Shown: positions 22,667-31,397 of the stretch, one piece after another
How positions within the stretch are numbered: the first letter of the stretch is position 1
Layout: each line of letters begins with the position of its first letter
Assembly: GCA_018970725.1 (NCBI GenBank)
Contig: JAGWVU010000037.1
Span: forward strand, 1-49,211
Length of the DNA stretch: 49,211 nt
Origin: Verrucomicrobiota bacterium
GTDB lineage: Bacteria; Verrucomicrobiota; Verrucomicrobiia; Verrucomicrobiales; DEV007
Direction of reading: 5' to 3'
The notes under the pieces: model-generated
The model's input: the letters and a program-made list of their open reading frames with translations, nothing else
Database searches by the model: none
Told to the model about the DNA's origin: nothing
Position numbers and translations under genes: made by a program

Positions 22667-24501
22667 AGGCTTCCCTGGTGGAATGGTGGCGCCGGGCGCG
22701 GGTGGCTCTGGGATCGATCCTGAAGGGGCGCCCAATCGATCCATTTCCGCTGGCAGGGGATTTGCGGGGTTACGACCGGCGGAAATTCCGGTCTGATGCC
22801 CGGGCGGGCCTGAACGTGGCCCTGCTGGCCATTCCTCAGGGGATGGCTTACGCGGTGATCGCCGATGTCCCCATCTATTTCGGCATCACCTGCAGCGCCA
22901 TCGCCTCGCTCGCGGCGGCTCCGTTCGCCGGTTCGCGTCATACCGTTCTCGGGCCGACCAATGGCACCGCCCTGATGATCTTCGGCTTCTTCGCCACGCT
23001 CGATGACCCCGCCGCCAAGGTGATCCTGCTTCCGCTGATGGTCTTCTTCGTGGGCTTGATTCTCGTGACCGGAGCTTGTCTCCGGGTCGCCGATCTCCTG
23101 CAATACATCAGCCGGAGCGTGGTGGTCGGCTACCTCACCGGCGCCGCCGCCCTCATCATGGCCAACCAACTGCCCCAGGTGCTCGGTGCTGGCCTCTCCC
23201 CTGGCAAACCCCGCGTCCGGACCTTCTTCGACCTGTTGGCAGATCTCGCGGCGGCGATCCCCGATTGGCAATGGGAACCGCTGCTGCTGAGCGCGGTGAC
23301 GGCCGCGGTTTTTCTGCTGGTGCGGCGCTCCAAACCGGACTGGCCGGTCTTTGCCATCAGTCTCACCCTGGCCAGCGCCGTTCACGGTGTGCTCCGGCAC
23401 TTTGATTTTCAGGTGGAGACCTTCGAACCCTTCAGCCTGGCCAACCTGCGTCCGGCCGTCCCCCATTTCCCGGGCGGCATCGCCCACTCCGTCAACCTGC
23501 TCTTCGGGATTTCCATTTCGGTCGCCTTCCTTGCCGCCACGGAAAACAGCATCATGTCCAAAACACTGGCCAGCCGAAGCGGAGACCGCCCTGACCAAAA
23601 TCAGGACTTGCTCGGCCTCGGCATTGCCAACCTGATCGCCTCCTTTTTCAATTCGCTCCCGGCCTCCGGATCGCTCACCCGGTCCCAGCTGAACTATTCC
23701 AGCGGAGCGGAGACCCGGATGGCGGGGGTCTTCAGCGGTCTCCTCTGCCTTGCCGGGACCCTTCTCCTTGCCATGCCCGGGTGCCAGATCCTCACCTGCA
23801 TCCCAAAATGCGCCTTGGCCACGCTCGTGATCTGCATCGCCTGCTCCCTGATCCATCGTCGCCAGATCCGCATCTGTCTGGCCGCGACCCGTTCCGATGC
23901 CGCCGTGACCTGGTCCACCTTTCTGGCCACTCTGGTGCTGCCATTCCATCAGGCGGTGTTCCTCGGCGTCGCCATTTCCATCATGCTCTACCTGCGCAAG
24001 GCGAGCCGACCCGAAATGGTGGAGTATCACCTCACCGAAGAAGGCGAGGTCCGCGAATCCAGCGACGGCTCACGCCAACATCCCCTGATCTCCCTGATTC
24101 ATGTGGAGGGTGAACTTTTCTTCGGAGCCGCGGAAATCCTGCGCGATCAAGTTCAACGCGCCTGCTCCGATCCCAACCTCAAGGTCATCGTCCTCCGGAT
24201 GCGGAACGCCCATCGCCTCGATGCCACCAGCGTGATGGCCTTGGAGGACTTGGCCCGCTTCCTCCGCGGGACCGGGCGACACCTGATCTTGAGCGGCACC
24301 ACGCCGGAAGTTTTCGGGATCCTGTTCCGCTCGCACACTCTCGAGAGCATCGGAGTGGAAAATGTCTTCGCCCATGACCCCGGAAGACCCAACTGGTCCA
24401 CCCGGGAAGCCCTTCACCGCGCCCGCGACCTGCTCGGTGGAGAAGAGGCGGCGATCCGGATTTTCGTGGATCCCAAGGCGAGGAAAAACCCTCCTCCGTG
24501 A
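22663..24501 (+). CDS. SulP-family inorganic anion transporter with STAS domain
   Basis: A 612-residue member of the SulP/SLC26 family, inner-membrane transporters for sulfate, bicarbonate or similar anions. The start is a GTG at 22663 within the end of rppH. The conserved N-terminal motif LLAIPQGMAYAVIADVPIYF precedes 12 or so hydrophobic segments (about 45-450), with GPTNGTALMIFGFFA, NLIASFFNSLPASGSLTRSQ and KCALATLVICIACSLI. A cytoplasmic STAS domain follows (about 475-590: LISLIHVEGELFFGAAEIL, VIVLRMRNAHRLDATSVMAL, GRHLILSGTTPEVFGIL). It ends at a perfect hairpin facing the convergent YfgM-like gene. Which anion is carried cannot be told; bicarbonate and sulfate are the main candidates. 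Confidence 0.93.
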   Translation: MKASLVEWWRRARVALGSILKGRPIDPFPLAGDLRGYDRRKFRSDARAGLNVALLAIPQGMAYAVIADVPIYFGITCSAIASLAAAPFAGSRHTVLGPTNGTALMIFGFFATLDDPAAKVILLPLMVFFVGLILVTGACLRVADLLQYISRSVVVGYLTGAAALIMANQLPQVLGAGLSPGKPRVRTFFDLLADLAAAIPDWQWEPLLLSAVTAAVFLLVRRSKPDWPVFAISLTLASAVHGVLRHFDFQVETFEPFSLANLRPAVPHFPGGIAHSVNLLFGISISVAFLAATENSIMSKTLASRSGDRPDQNQDLLGLGIANLIASFFNSLPASGSLTRSQLNYSSGAETRMAGVFSGLLCLAGTLLLAMPGCQILTCIPKCALATLVICIACSLIHRRQIRICLAATRSDAAVTWSTFLATLVLPFHQAVFLGVAISIMLYLRKASRPEMVEYHLTEEGEVRESSDGSRQHPLISLIHVEGELFFGAAEILRDQVQRACSDPNLKVIVLRMRNAHRLDATSVMALEDLARFLRGTGRHLILSGTTPEVFGILFRSHTLESIGVENVFAHDPGRPNWSTREALHRARDLLGGEEAAIRIFVDPKARKNPPP

Positions 24502-24506
24502 GCCAA

Positions 24507-24526
24507 TTCCCCGAATCGTCGGGGAA
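24507..24526. terminator. Perfect hairpin between convergent genes
   Basis: Eight-bp perfect stem TTCCCCGA/TCGGGGAA with a four-base loop, lying between the stop codons of the SulP gene (24501) and the YfgM-like gene (24528). It could act as a two-way transcription stop, though no long T-run follows on either strand. Confidence 0.6.
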
Positions 24527-24527
24527 C

Positions 24528-25424
24528 TCAACGAGGGGGCGCACCGGGAGGCACTGGGCTCCCAGCGGCAGGAGGCACCGCCGGTGCGGGGGCAGGCGGT
24601 TTCACCGGAACAGGCGGACTCGCCGGGACCGGGGCAGGAGCCGCTGGTTTTGCGGGGATCGGGGCGGGAGCCGCCGGTTTCGCCGGGGCCGGAGCCGTTG
24701 GTTTTGCGGGAGCCGCCGGTTTCGCCGGGGCCGGGGCGGTAGCCGCGGGCTTGGGCGGGGCGGGAGTCTTCGCCTTGGCCTCGGCCAACTTGAGGGCTTG
24801 GAGGCGCTCGGCAACGTCCCGGCTCCAGGGATTGACGGGATAATTGGCTTGGATGGGTTCGTAGAGGGTCTTGGCCTTGACCAGATCCCCCTCGCGGTAG
24901 GCGAGGTCGCCGAGTTGGAGTTGGGCCAGGGCGGCGAGATCGGAGGTCGTGGGAATCTCATTGAGAAAGTCACGCGCCTTGGCCAAATCGTTGGCATTTG
25001 CCGCAAGGCGAGCCAAGCTGAGGGTGGCCTGATCGACCAGAGGATGCTTGGGATGCTTTTCGCGAAGTTCCACCAAAGCGGCGCGCGCCTCGTCCACTTT
25101 TCCTTCCTCCTCGAGTAGGGTGGCCTTCCGCAGCAGGGCATTCCCGGCAACCGGGGAACCGGGATATTCAGCGATGAGGGCATCGAAATCGCTCACGGAT
25201 TCCGCCTTGGAGAAGGCCTCGGCGGTCTCGCGCCGGGTCTCCTCGCGCATGCCGCTGAACCAGATCCCGGCGCTGACCCCGACGACAACGAGGGCGAGGG
25301 AGCCGAGAATGGCGGTCTTGTTTTCCTGGAGGAATTTCTCCATCGGGGAAGGGCCCAAGGCGGCAGCCAGCGGGTCAGGAACTGCGGTTTCCTCGGGTTG
25401 GGACGGGGCGGGTGCTTTGGCCAT
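24528..25424 (-). CDS. YfgM-like TPR membrane protein with Pro/Ala-rich tail
   Basis: A 298-residue single-span membrane protein. A short N-terminal cytoplasmic part leads to one helix (about 38-58: AILGSLALVVVGVSAGIWFS), as in YfgM, an accessory protein of the SecYEG translocon and periplasmic chaperone network. Residues 65-205 are TPR-like: DFDALIAEYPGSPVAGNALL, EARAALVELREKHPKHPLV, ALAQLQLGDLAYREGDLVKA. From about 215 the sequence is almost only Pro, Ala and Lys in imperfect 12- to 14-residue repeats, a flexible tail that may cross the cell wall. The family resemblance is by layout, not by a diagnostic motif; a YbgF/tol-type TPR protein is the alternative. Same strand as the cysteine synthase gene, 72 bp after it. 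Confidence 0.7.
   Translation of the reverse strand: MAKAPAPSQPEETAVPDPLAAALGPSPMEKFLQENKTAILGSLALVVVGVSAGIWFSGMREETRRETAEAFSKAESVSDFDALIAEYPGSPVAGNALLRKATLLEEEGKVDEARAALVELREKHPKHPLVDQATLSLARLAANANDLAKARDFLNEIPTTSDLAALAQLQLGDLAYREGDLVKAKTLYEPIQANYPVNPWSRDVAERLQALKLAEAKAKTPAPPKPAATAPAPAKPAAPAKPTAPAPAKPAAPAPIPAKPAAPAPVPASPPVPVKPPAPAPAVPPAAGSPVPPGAPPR
24560..24760. repeat. Imperfect tandem repeats encoding a Pro/Ala/Lys tail
   Basis: GC-rich imperfect direct repeats of about 40 bp within the 3' part of the YfgM-like gene; the segment GAGCCGCCGGTTTCGCCGGG occurs at about 24668 and again at about 24710, with diverged copies nearby. It encodes repeats of the kind APAKPAAPA and is likely prone to length change. 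Confidence 0.7.
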
Positions 25425-25496
25425 GTGGCGGAAGGGCTGAAAACTGCGAAAGTGGACCTGAATCAGGCGTGGTCAAGCGGCGGAACTGTCATTCCT

Positions 25497-26459
25497 TCAA
25501 CCGCCGACCTGTTGGCGAGCTTCCTCGGCGAGCGCGGTGCTGAGGTAACGTTCCCCGGTGGAGCAGGCCACCGTGACGATCAGTTTCCCCTTGTTTTCCG
25601 GCCGGGAAGCCACCTTGATGGCGGCGGCGACGTTGGCCCCGCTGCTGATTCCCACGAGGATCCCCTCCTCCTTGGCAATGCGGCGGGCCATCGCGAAGGC
25701 CTCGTCATTGGTGATCTTGATGCACTCGTCCACGGCATCGAGGTGCAGGTTGGAGGGAACGAACCCGGCCCCGGTTCCTTGGATTTTATGGGGACCGGGA
25801 ACGACTGCTTCACCGGCCATGGTCTGGGTGATCACGGGAGAGTCCGCCGGTTCCACGGCGATGGCCTTGAAACCCTCACGACGGGGCTTGATGACCTCCG
25901 CGCAGCCGGTCAGCGTCCCGCCGGTGCCGACAGCTGCCACCAGAATATCGATCTTGCCATCCGTATCCGCCCAAATTTCCTCCGCCGTGGTGCGACGATG
26001 GATTTCCGGGTTGGCCTCGTTGTTAAACTGCTGGGGCATCCACGCTCCGGGAATCTCCGCGACGATCTCCTCGGCTCGGGCAATGGCCCCCTTCATCCCC
26101 TTGGCCCCGGGCGTGAGTTCCAGCTTGGCACCGAGCATGGCCAGCAAGGTGCGGCGCTCCAGACTCATGGTCTCGGGCATCGTGAGGATGAGCGAATAGC
26201 CCTTGGAGGCCGCGACGAAGGCGAGAGCGATCCCGGTGTTGCCGCTCGTGGGCTCGACGATGGTGGTGCCTGGCTTGAGAATCCCGCGGCGCTCGGCGTC
26301 CTCGATCATCGCCATGCCGATGCGGTCCTTGACACTGCCCAGCGGGTTGAAGAATTCACACTTCAGAGCGATCGTGGCCTCCAGTCCGGCCGTCACCTTG
26401 TTGAGTTTCACCAACGGGGTCCGGCCAACAGTTTCGACGATGTTGTTGTAAAGGGGCAT
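25497..26459 (-). CDS. cysK: Cysteine synthase (O-acetylserine sulfhydrylase)
   Basis: A 320-residue PLP enzyme that makes cysteine from O-acetylserine and sulfide in the cytoplasm. Start at ATG 26459 ([19 protein letters not shown]) matches the family's first strand and helix; an ATG at 26495 would add 12 unconserved residues. The PLP lysine is in [12 protein letters not shown], the substrate loop is PTSGNTGIA, and the phosphate-binding glycine loop is [10 protein letters not shown]; the C-terminal [20 protein letters not shown] and [15 protein letters not shown] segments are also typical. Length is normal. It lies upstream of the YfgM-like gene on the same strand and diverges from the pterin dehydratase gene. 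CysM cannot be fully excluded, but the motifs read as CysK. Confidence 0.95.
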   Translation of the reverse strand: MPLYNNIVETVGRTPLVKLNKVTAGLEATIALKCEFFNPLGSVKDRIGMAMIEDAERRGILKPGTTIVEPTSGNTGIALAFVAASKGYSLILTMPETMSLERRTLLAMLGAKLELTPGAKGMKGAIARAEEIVAEIPGAWMPQQFNNEANPEIHRRTTAEEIWADTDGKIDILVAAVGTGGTLTGCAEVIKPRREGFKAIAVEPADSPVITQTMAGEAVVPGPHKIQGTGAGFVPSNLHLDAVDECIKITNDEAFAMARRIAKEEGILVGISSGANVAAAIKVASRPENKGKLIVTVACSTGERYLSTALAEEARQQVGG

Positions 26460-26605
26460 GACGGGTGGGTTCGATGAGTCCTGAGACTTTGCCATAACCC
26501 CGGCCCGCCCGGAAGACAAGCGTCGAGTCGCCGCGCCCGGACTATTTTGGGAGCGATTGACATTTCCCGCTTGCGTTTCCTAACACTTGCTCCAATGGAA
26601 GCCTC

Positions 26606-26890
26606 ATGGAAAACCTGATCCCCGAGGAAGAATTGGAACAGTGGATGAAAAAAATCCCGGAATGGGATTTGGAAGATGATTGCATCTGCCGCAGCTTCGA
26701 ATTCGATTCCTACATGGAGGGGATCGATTTCGTCAACGGAATCGCCGAGCTGGCGGAGGAGGCGGACCATCATCCGGACCTCGAGGTCAGCTATGGAATG
26801 GTGGATGTGACGCTCACCACCCATGATCTCAAGGGACTGACCGAACAGGATTTCCTGCTCGCCCAAAAGATCGACCAGATGTTCAGCTGA
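26606..26890 (+). CDS. phhB: 4a-hydroxytetrahydrobiopterin dehydratase
   Basis: A 94-residue pterin-4a-carbinolamine dehydratase, which recycles the pterin cofactor of aromatic amino-acid hydroxylases; many bacteria carry it without a hydroxylase and use it around folate or molybdopterin chemistry. The family signature is complete: EEADHHPDLEV (two active-site histidines), then YGMVDVTLTTHDLKGLTEQD, with the usual N-terminal WMKKIPEWDLEDD. The length is normal for the family. It is a single gene whose last 8 bp overlap the end of the convergent phosphoenolpyruvate synthase gene. No phenylalanine hydroxylase is in the window, so its substrate context is open. Confidence 0.95.
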   Translation: MENLIPEEELEQWMKKIPEWDLEDDCICRSFEFDSYMEGIDFVNGIAELAEEADHHPDLEVSYGMVDVTLTTHDLKGLTEQDFLLAQKIDQMFS

Positions 26891-29312
26891 CGCCCCGCGC
26901 CCCAACCGGTCCGCGTTCCGCTTCCAAGATCGCCAGCGTCGTCTTGAGAACCGTGTCCGGGTTGAGCGAAATGCTGTCGATCCCCTCTTCCACCAGAAAT
27001 TGGGCGAACTCCGGGTAATCGCTCGGGGCCTGTCCGCAGATGCCGATCTTGCAACCCCGCTCCCGACAGACCCGGATCACCTGGGAGATCATGGCTTTGA
27101 CGGCGGCATTCCGCTCATCGAAAATCGGGGCGACGATCTCGCTGTCCCGATCCACCCCGAGAATCAGTTGGGTCAAATCGTTGGAGCCGATGCTGAATCC
27201 ATCGAAGATTGCGGCGAATTCCGCGGCGAGGATGACATTGCTCGGGATCTCGCACATGACATAGATCTCCAGCCCGTTTTCCCCGCGGCGCAAGCCATGG
27301 GTGGCCATCTCCTCCTGAACCCTGAGGCCCTCCTCCACGGTCCGGCAGAAGGGGACCATGATCTTCAGATTCCTCAGACCCATTTCCTCGCGGACCCGCC
27401 GCACTGCCTGACATTCCAAGGCAAAACCGTCCCGGTAACGCGGATGGGAATAGCGCGAGGCCCCGCGAAACCCGATCATCGGATTTTCCTCCACCGGTTC
27501 ATAGGCGCGCCCCCCGATGAGATTGGCGTATTCGTTGGATTTGAAATCACTCAGCCGCAGGATGACGTCCTTGGGATGGAAGGCCGCCGCCAACATGGCG
27601 ATTCCCCGGGCCAGATGGTCCACGAAAAAAGCGGCCTTGTCCTCATAGCCGGCGGTGATGCGTTCGATTTCCGCCTTGGCCGCCTGATCTTCCATCCGCT
27701 GAAAATTGAGCAAGGCGAGAGGGTGGACCTTGATGAAGGTGTTGATGATGAACTCCATCCGGGCCAACCCGACTCCATCGTTCGGCAGAAAAGAGAGCGC
27801 GAAGGCCTCCCCGGGGTTCGCCAGATTGAGCATCACCCGGGTTCGGGGCCGGGCCAGATCCTTGATGCTGGTCCGCTCCACCTCAAACGCCAGACCGCCT
27901 TCATAGACCAATCCGGTTTCGCCCTCCGCACAGGAAACAGTGACCGTCCGCCCCTCCTGGAGAATCTCCGTCCCGTGCTCGGTCCCGACAATCGCCGGCA
28001 AGCCCAATTCGCGGCTGACGATCGCCGCATGGCAGGTGCGTCCCCCCCGGTTGGTGACAATGGCGGCGGCCTTCTTCATCACGGGTTCCCAATCCGGATC
28101 GGTCTTGTCCGCCACAAGGATCTCGCCATCCCGGAATTCGCGCAGGAACTCCACGCTCTTGACCACCCGCACCGGCCCGCTGGCGATCTTTTCCCCCACA
28201 CTGCGCCCGGTCGTCAAAACCGTGCCCCGCTCCTTGAGGCGGAACGTCTCGATCACCTCCCGGTTCCGGACGGACTGGACGGTCTCCGGCCTTGCTTGGA
28301 CAATGAAAAGTTCCCCGGTTCGGCCATCGCGCGCCCATTCAATGTCCATCGGCACCCGTTGTCCCCGCTTTGCGGAATAGTGATCCTCAATCACGCAAGC
28401 CCAGCGGGCCAGTTGCAGAATCGCGTCATCATCCAGCGCAAAACTTCCCCGGTCACCGGGCGAGACCGGAACGTTGCGGACCATTTTGCCGCCCCCGGTA
28501 TCGTAAATCAGCTTGAACTCCTTGGAACCAAGCCGTTTTTGCAGGATCGGGCTGAACCCTTGGAGCAGGGTCGGCTTGAAGACGCAATATTCATCCGGGT
28601 TTACCGAACCGAGCACGACGTTTTCCCCGAGGCCATAGGAAGCGTTGATCAACACGGCGTCGGGAAACCCCGTTTCGGTGTCGATCGTGAACATCACTCC
28701 GGCCGAGCCGAGATCCGAACGCACCATCCGCTGCACTCCAATCGACAGGGCGATTTGGGACTGGTCGTAGCCCCGGTCGGCGCGATAGGAAATGGCCCGG
28801 TCGGTGAAGAGGGAGGCAAAGGAACGGCGACAATGTTCCAACAGGGAGGCGGAGCCCTGAACATTGAGATAGGTTTCCTGCTGGCCCGCGAAACTTGCGT
28901 CCGGCAAATCTTCGGCGGTGGCGCTGCTGCGCACGGCCACATCGGCAGGGAGATCTCCCTCCCCGTTCATCGAGGCATAAGCTTCGAGAATTTCCTCCTC
29001 CAGATCCGGGGGCAGCGGCGTGCCGAGAATCGCGTGGCGCACTTCCCGGCCCCGCCGCTGCAGGTTGTCGATCCGGTGGGTGTCCAAGCCCTCCAGAATT
29101 TGCCGGATGCGACCGGTCAATCCGGTGACGTCCATGAAATGGCGATACCCTTCCGCGGTCACCGCGAAGCCGTCCGGCACTTTGACGCCCTTGGCGGACA
29201 ATTCACGGATCATTTCCCCGAGCGAGGCGTTCTTGCCGCCAACCAAGGGAATGTCCTCAATCCGGATCTCGCGGAACCATCGGATGTGGCGGGAAGAGGA
29301 AGGGAGACTCAT
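26883..29312 (-). CDS. ppsA: Phosphoenolpyruvate synthase
   Basis: An 809-residue enzyme that makes phosphoenolpyruvate from pyruvate, ATP and water, the entry to gluconeogenesis. The N-terminal ATP-binding domain (about 1-340) has LVGGKNASLGEMIREL and AVRSSATAEDLPDASFAGQQ. The central swivelling domain carries the phospho-histidine H428 in GGRTCHAAIVSRELGLPAI. The C-terminal PEP/pyruvate barrel has GFRGASRYSHPRY, FSIGSNDLTQLILGVDRDS and the catalytic cysteine in KIGICGQAPSDYP. Length fits PpsA (about 790-810) rather than pyruvate phosphate dikinase. The start at ATG 29312 overlaps the stop of the universal-stress-protein gene in an ATGA, so translation is coupled to it. The 3' end overlaps the convergent phhB by 8 bp. 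Confidence 0.96.
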   Translation of the reverse strand: MSLPSSSRHIRWFREIRIEDIPLVGGKNASLGEMIRELSAKGVKVPDGFAVTAEGYRHFMDVTGLTGRIRQILEGLDTHRIDNLQRRGREVRHAILGTPLPPDLEEEILEAYASMNGEGDLPADVAVRSSATAEDLPDASFAGQQETYLNVQGSASLLEHCRRSFASLFTDRAISYRADRGYDQSQIALSIGVQRMVRSDLGSAGVMFTIDTETGFPDAVLINASYGLGENVVLGSVNPDEYCVFKPTLLQGFSPILQKRLGSKEFKLIYDTGGGKMVRNVPVSPGDRGSFALDDDAILQLARWACVIEDHYSAKRGQRVPMDIEWARDGRTGELFIVQARPETVQSVRNREVIETFRLKERGTVLTTGRSVGEKIASGPVRVVKSVEFLREFRDGEILVADKTDPDWEPVMKKAAAIVTNRGGRTCHAAIVSRELGLPAIVGTEHGTEILQEGRTVTVSCAEGETGLVYEGGLAFEVERTSIKDLARPRTRVMLNLANPGEAFALSFLPNDGVGLARMEFIINTFIKVHPLALLNFQRMEDQAAKAEIERITAGYEDKAAFFVDHLARGIAMLAAAFHPKDVILRLSDFKSNEYANLIGGRAYEPVEENPMIGFRGASRYSHPRYRDGFALECQAVRRVREEMGLRNLKIMVPFCRTVEEGLRVQEEMATHGLRRGENGLEIYVMCEIPSNVILAAEFAAIFDGFSIGSNDLTQLILGVDRDSEIVAPIFDERNAAVKAMISQVIRVCRERGCKIGICGQAPSDYPEFAQFLVEEGIDSISLNPDTVLKTTLAILEAERGPVGARGVS

Positions 29313-30637
29313 GGAAGTGGCGGGGGAACAACAAGCACGGGTTTGCGGGCTTTTGAAAGCACGCCGGGGACCGTGGACCCAAGGAGAGCCCCGGCCTTCG
29401 ATTCCAAACAAATCAGATCCACACCCATTCTTTCCGCCAATTCACACAAGGTCGCCGGAACATCGTCATGAACGATGACTTCCGAGGTGATCCGCACCCC
29501 GGGCAGGTTGGTGAAAGTTTCGGGCAGCTCCCGGAACCTGCCCTCCGCCTCCTCCCGGCTCCGGACGGTTTCGAGGCAATGATCGAAGTAGACCGCGGAG
29601 GCCACGAGGGGATTGATCCCCCGCTTCGGCTCCCGACAGACATGCACCAGATGAACTCGTCCTCCTCCGGGCAAGAGGGCCAGAGCCGTTCCCAAGGCGT
29701 CGTGCCAATTCGCTCCGAACTTGGTCGCGAAGAGGATGCGCTCCACCCGGGGCAATTTCGCCTCCGGGCCCGCCACCGTCCCAGGGAGCGCGATTTCCGC
29801 GTCCACTGGAACGCAGAGCACGTTGTGGCAGGCGTGCACGAGAACGCCCCGGGAAAAGGAAGGCGCCCTGAGCCTTTCCCAACCATGACGCTGATGACTC
29901 CCCACCACCAGCAGACCCGCCTCTCGCTCCCCGGCGATCTCCAGAAAGGCCGTGACCGCGTCTCCGACCTGATCCCGCACATGCACCTGGGTCGGCGCTT
30001 CTCCGACCGTTTCCCGCAGCCTCTCCCAGATATCACGCTGCCGTGCCTCCGGTTCCCCTCCGTAATCCGCTTCCCGGCCGGTCCCGATCGCGGCCGCCTC
30101 CAAATCCATTCCACCAAGCGACTTGAGCGCGGCCAACTCGGTCAGGGCCACGCCGGTGGTCGCCGTCCGGTCCACCGCACAAAGAAGGCGCAAGCGGGTC
30201 CCGGAGAGGAGCCACGCAAGCAGACCCGCCGGCTCCCGAACCACAAGCGTGGGCACCGGCGCCCGCTCCGCCACCCGTTCGGCCACGCTTCCGATCAACC
30301 ATCGCTCGGCGCGGCCGCGGCCCGTGGAACCGATCACCAGAAGCTCAGGCCTGTCGGCCATGGCGGCGGCCACGATTTCCTGATACGCGATCCCCCGGCG
30401 GGACTCGACCCGGATCTCAAGATTCGTTCCGCCCCGCAACCGATCGGCTTCCGCCTCGAGTTGGTGCTGAATCAAGCCTTCGTCGCTTAAGGGAACGATC
30501 ACCTCCCCGGTCGCGATCCAATCGCTGCTGCAATAGAGCAAGCGCAGGGGAACGCCGAGTCTTCCGGCCAAAGCGGCGGCGACATCGGCGGCGGCGGCGG
30601 AAGCCGGTGAAAAATCGGTGGGACAAAGGATGGACAT
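29309..30637 (-). CDS. Triple-domain universal stress protein (UspA-like)
   Basis: A 442-residue protein of three tandem UspA-like domains (about 1-140, 148-285 and 298-442), where one or two is usual. Domain 1 opens with ILCPTDFSPAS and has the full nucleotide-binding pattern G103-x2-G106-x9-G116-S117 (GSTGRGRAERWLIGS), so it should bind ATP. Domain 2 (LLCAVDRTATT, LLVVGSHQRHGWERL) and domain 3 (ILFATKFGANW, LICLESKAGALLGST) lack it, so they are probably structural or sensory. The ATG at 30637 is preferred to a TTG at 30646. The stop overlaps the start of ppsA by 4 bp. Hsp20 lies 77 bp upstream with a terminator-like hairpin between. The layout suggests stress-linked control of gluconeogenesis; partner and signal are unknown. 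Confidence 0.9.
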   Translation of the reverse strand: MSILCPTDFSPASAAAADVAAALAGRLGVPLRLLYCSSDWIATGEVIVPLSDEGLIQHQLEAEADRLRGGTNLEIRVESRRGIAYQEIVAAAMADRPELLVIGSTGRGRAERWLIGSVAERVAERAPVPTLVVREPAGLLAWLLSGTRLRLLCAVDRTATTGVALTELAALKSLGGMDLEAAAIGTGREADYGGEPEARQRDIWERLRETVGEAPTQVHVRDQVGDAVTAFLEIAGEREAGLLVVGSHQRHGWERLRAPSFSRGVLVHACHNVLCVPVDAEIALPGTVAGPEAKLPRVERILFATKFGANWHDALGTALALLPGGGRVHLVHVCREPKRGINPLVASAVYFDHCLETVRSREEAEGRFRELPETFTNLPGVRITSEVIVHDDVPATLCELAERMGVDLICLESKAGALLGSTVPGVLSKARKPVLVVPPPLP

Positions 30638-30648
30638 GGGATTCAAGG

Positions 30649-30696
30649 AAAAAGCCAGCCGGAGGGAGGCAGCGGGGGTTCCTGCCGTCCCTCCGG
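30649..30696 (-). terminator. Long hairpin with T-run between hsp20 and the universal stress protein gene
   Basis: An almost perfect stem (30659-30671 with 30683-30696; GC-rich core CCGGAGGGA/TCCCTCCGG with one unpaired base, then GGCA/TGCC) around an 11-base loop, followed about 5 bp later on the minus strand by five T residues. It is likely the hsp20 terminator; since it ends about 12 bp before the next start codon it could also attenuate the downstream genes. Confidence 0.72.
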
Positions 30697-30714
30697 ACTG
30701 GACAGTGTGCTCAC

Positions 30715-31197
30715 TTACTGAACTTTGACTTCAATGGACTTGGGCTTGGCCTTCTCATCCTTGGGGAGGTGGATGAGGAGCAAACCGTCCTTGAATTCGG
30801 CAGCCACCTTGCTGGAATCGACCCCTTCCGGCATCGTGAAGCGGCGAAGGAAGGAACCGTAGGACCGTTCGATCCGGTGGTATCGTTTTCCCTTCTCCTC
30901 TTTTTCCGCGCGCCGTTCCCCGGAGATGGTGAGCGTGCTGTTCTCGACGTTGATTTTCACGTCCTCTTTCTTCAGCTCGGGCAACTCGGCTTTGACCAGA
31001 TATTCCTTGTCGTCCTCACTGACATCCACGGCCGGAGCCCACTGGGCGGCGGCCATCGTTTCATCCTGATCGGGGCTGGCGAGCAGGAACTGGCGGCCAA
31101 AGAGTTTTTCCATGTCTCTTTCCATCCGCCCGAGAGCGGCCTCCGGATCCCACAGGGAGGAACGGAAAGGCCGGAACTTGGATAGCATTGTCGTCAT
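30715..31197 (-). CDS. Small heat-shock protein (Hsp20/alpha-crystallin)
   Basis: A 160-residue small heat-shock protein, an ATP-independent holdase that keeps unfolding proteins from aggregating. After a Phe/Arg-containing N-terminal arm, the alpha-crystallin domain runs about 52-150: WAPAVDVSEDDKEYLVKAEL, VKINVENSTLTISGERR, YGSFLRRFTMPEGVDSSKV and the G-L-L motif in AEFKDGLLLIHLPKDE. The C-terminal tail has IEVKV in place of the usual I-x-I. A second in-frame ATG three codons in is an equally good start. It is followed by a strong hairpin, then the universal stress protein and ppsA genes. I looked for CIRCE and a sigma-32-like promoter in the 200 bp upstream and found neither. Confidence 0.96.
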   Translation of the reverse strand: MTTMLSKFRPFRSSLWDPEAALGRMERDMEKLFGRQFLLASPDQDETMAAAQWAPAVDVSEDDKEYLVKAELPELKKEDVKINVENSTLTISGERRAEKEEKGKRYHRIERSYGSFLRRFTMPEGVDSSKVAAEFKDGLLLIHLPKDEKAKPKSIEVKVQ

Positions 31198-31397
31198 TGT
31201 TTTGGGGTGTTGTTCGATGGTCTGTTGGTCGCCCGGGCGCCGCGGCCATCGGTCAACGGCCGCCCGGATTCACAAGCACAAGCTGCGCCCGACGGGACCG
31301 GATGTCTTCGCTGATCTTGGCCTATCCTTGCCTAATGTTGCCCCGTAATGCGCCGGAGACTCCGGCCCCCCCGCACCGGCCGGAACCGCCATCGACC

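Noticed and set aside
22609-24030. 473-residue minus-strand frame opposite the SulP transporter
   Set aside because: Gln/Gly/His-rich antisense of a clear transporter; no motif, no signal and no plausible start.
24560-24760. Regular repeats that might look like a CRISPR array
   Set aside because: They are in-frame Pro/Ala/Lys codons of a real gene, imperfect and without unique spacers.
27000-29471. 823-residue plus-strand frame opposite ppsA and the Usp gene
   Set aside because: It overlaps two genes with full family motifs, has no recognisable domain, and its Arg/Gly/Pro/His-rich make-up is what a GC-rich antisense frame gives.
31198-31397. Search for CIRCE or a heat-shock sigma promoter upstream of hsp20
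   Set aside because: No inverted repeat or promoter boxes of the known kinds; only a 5-7 bp palindrome at 31352-31366 without a T-run.
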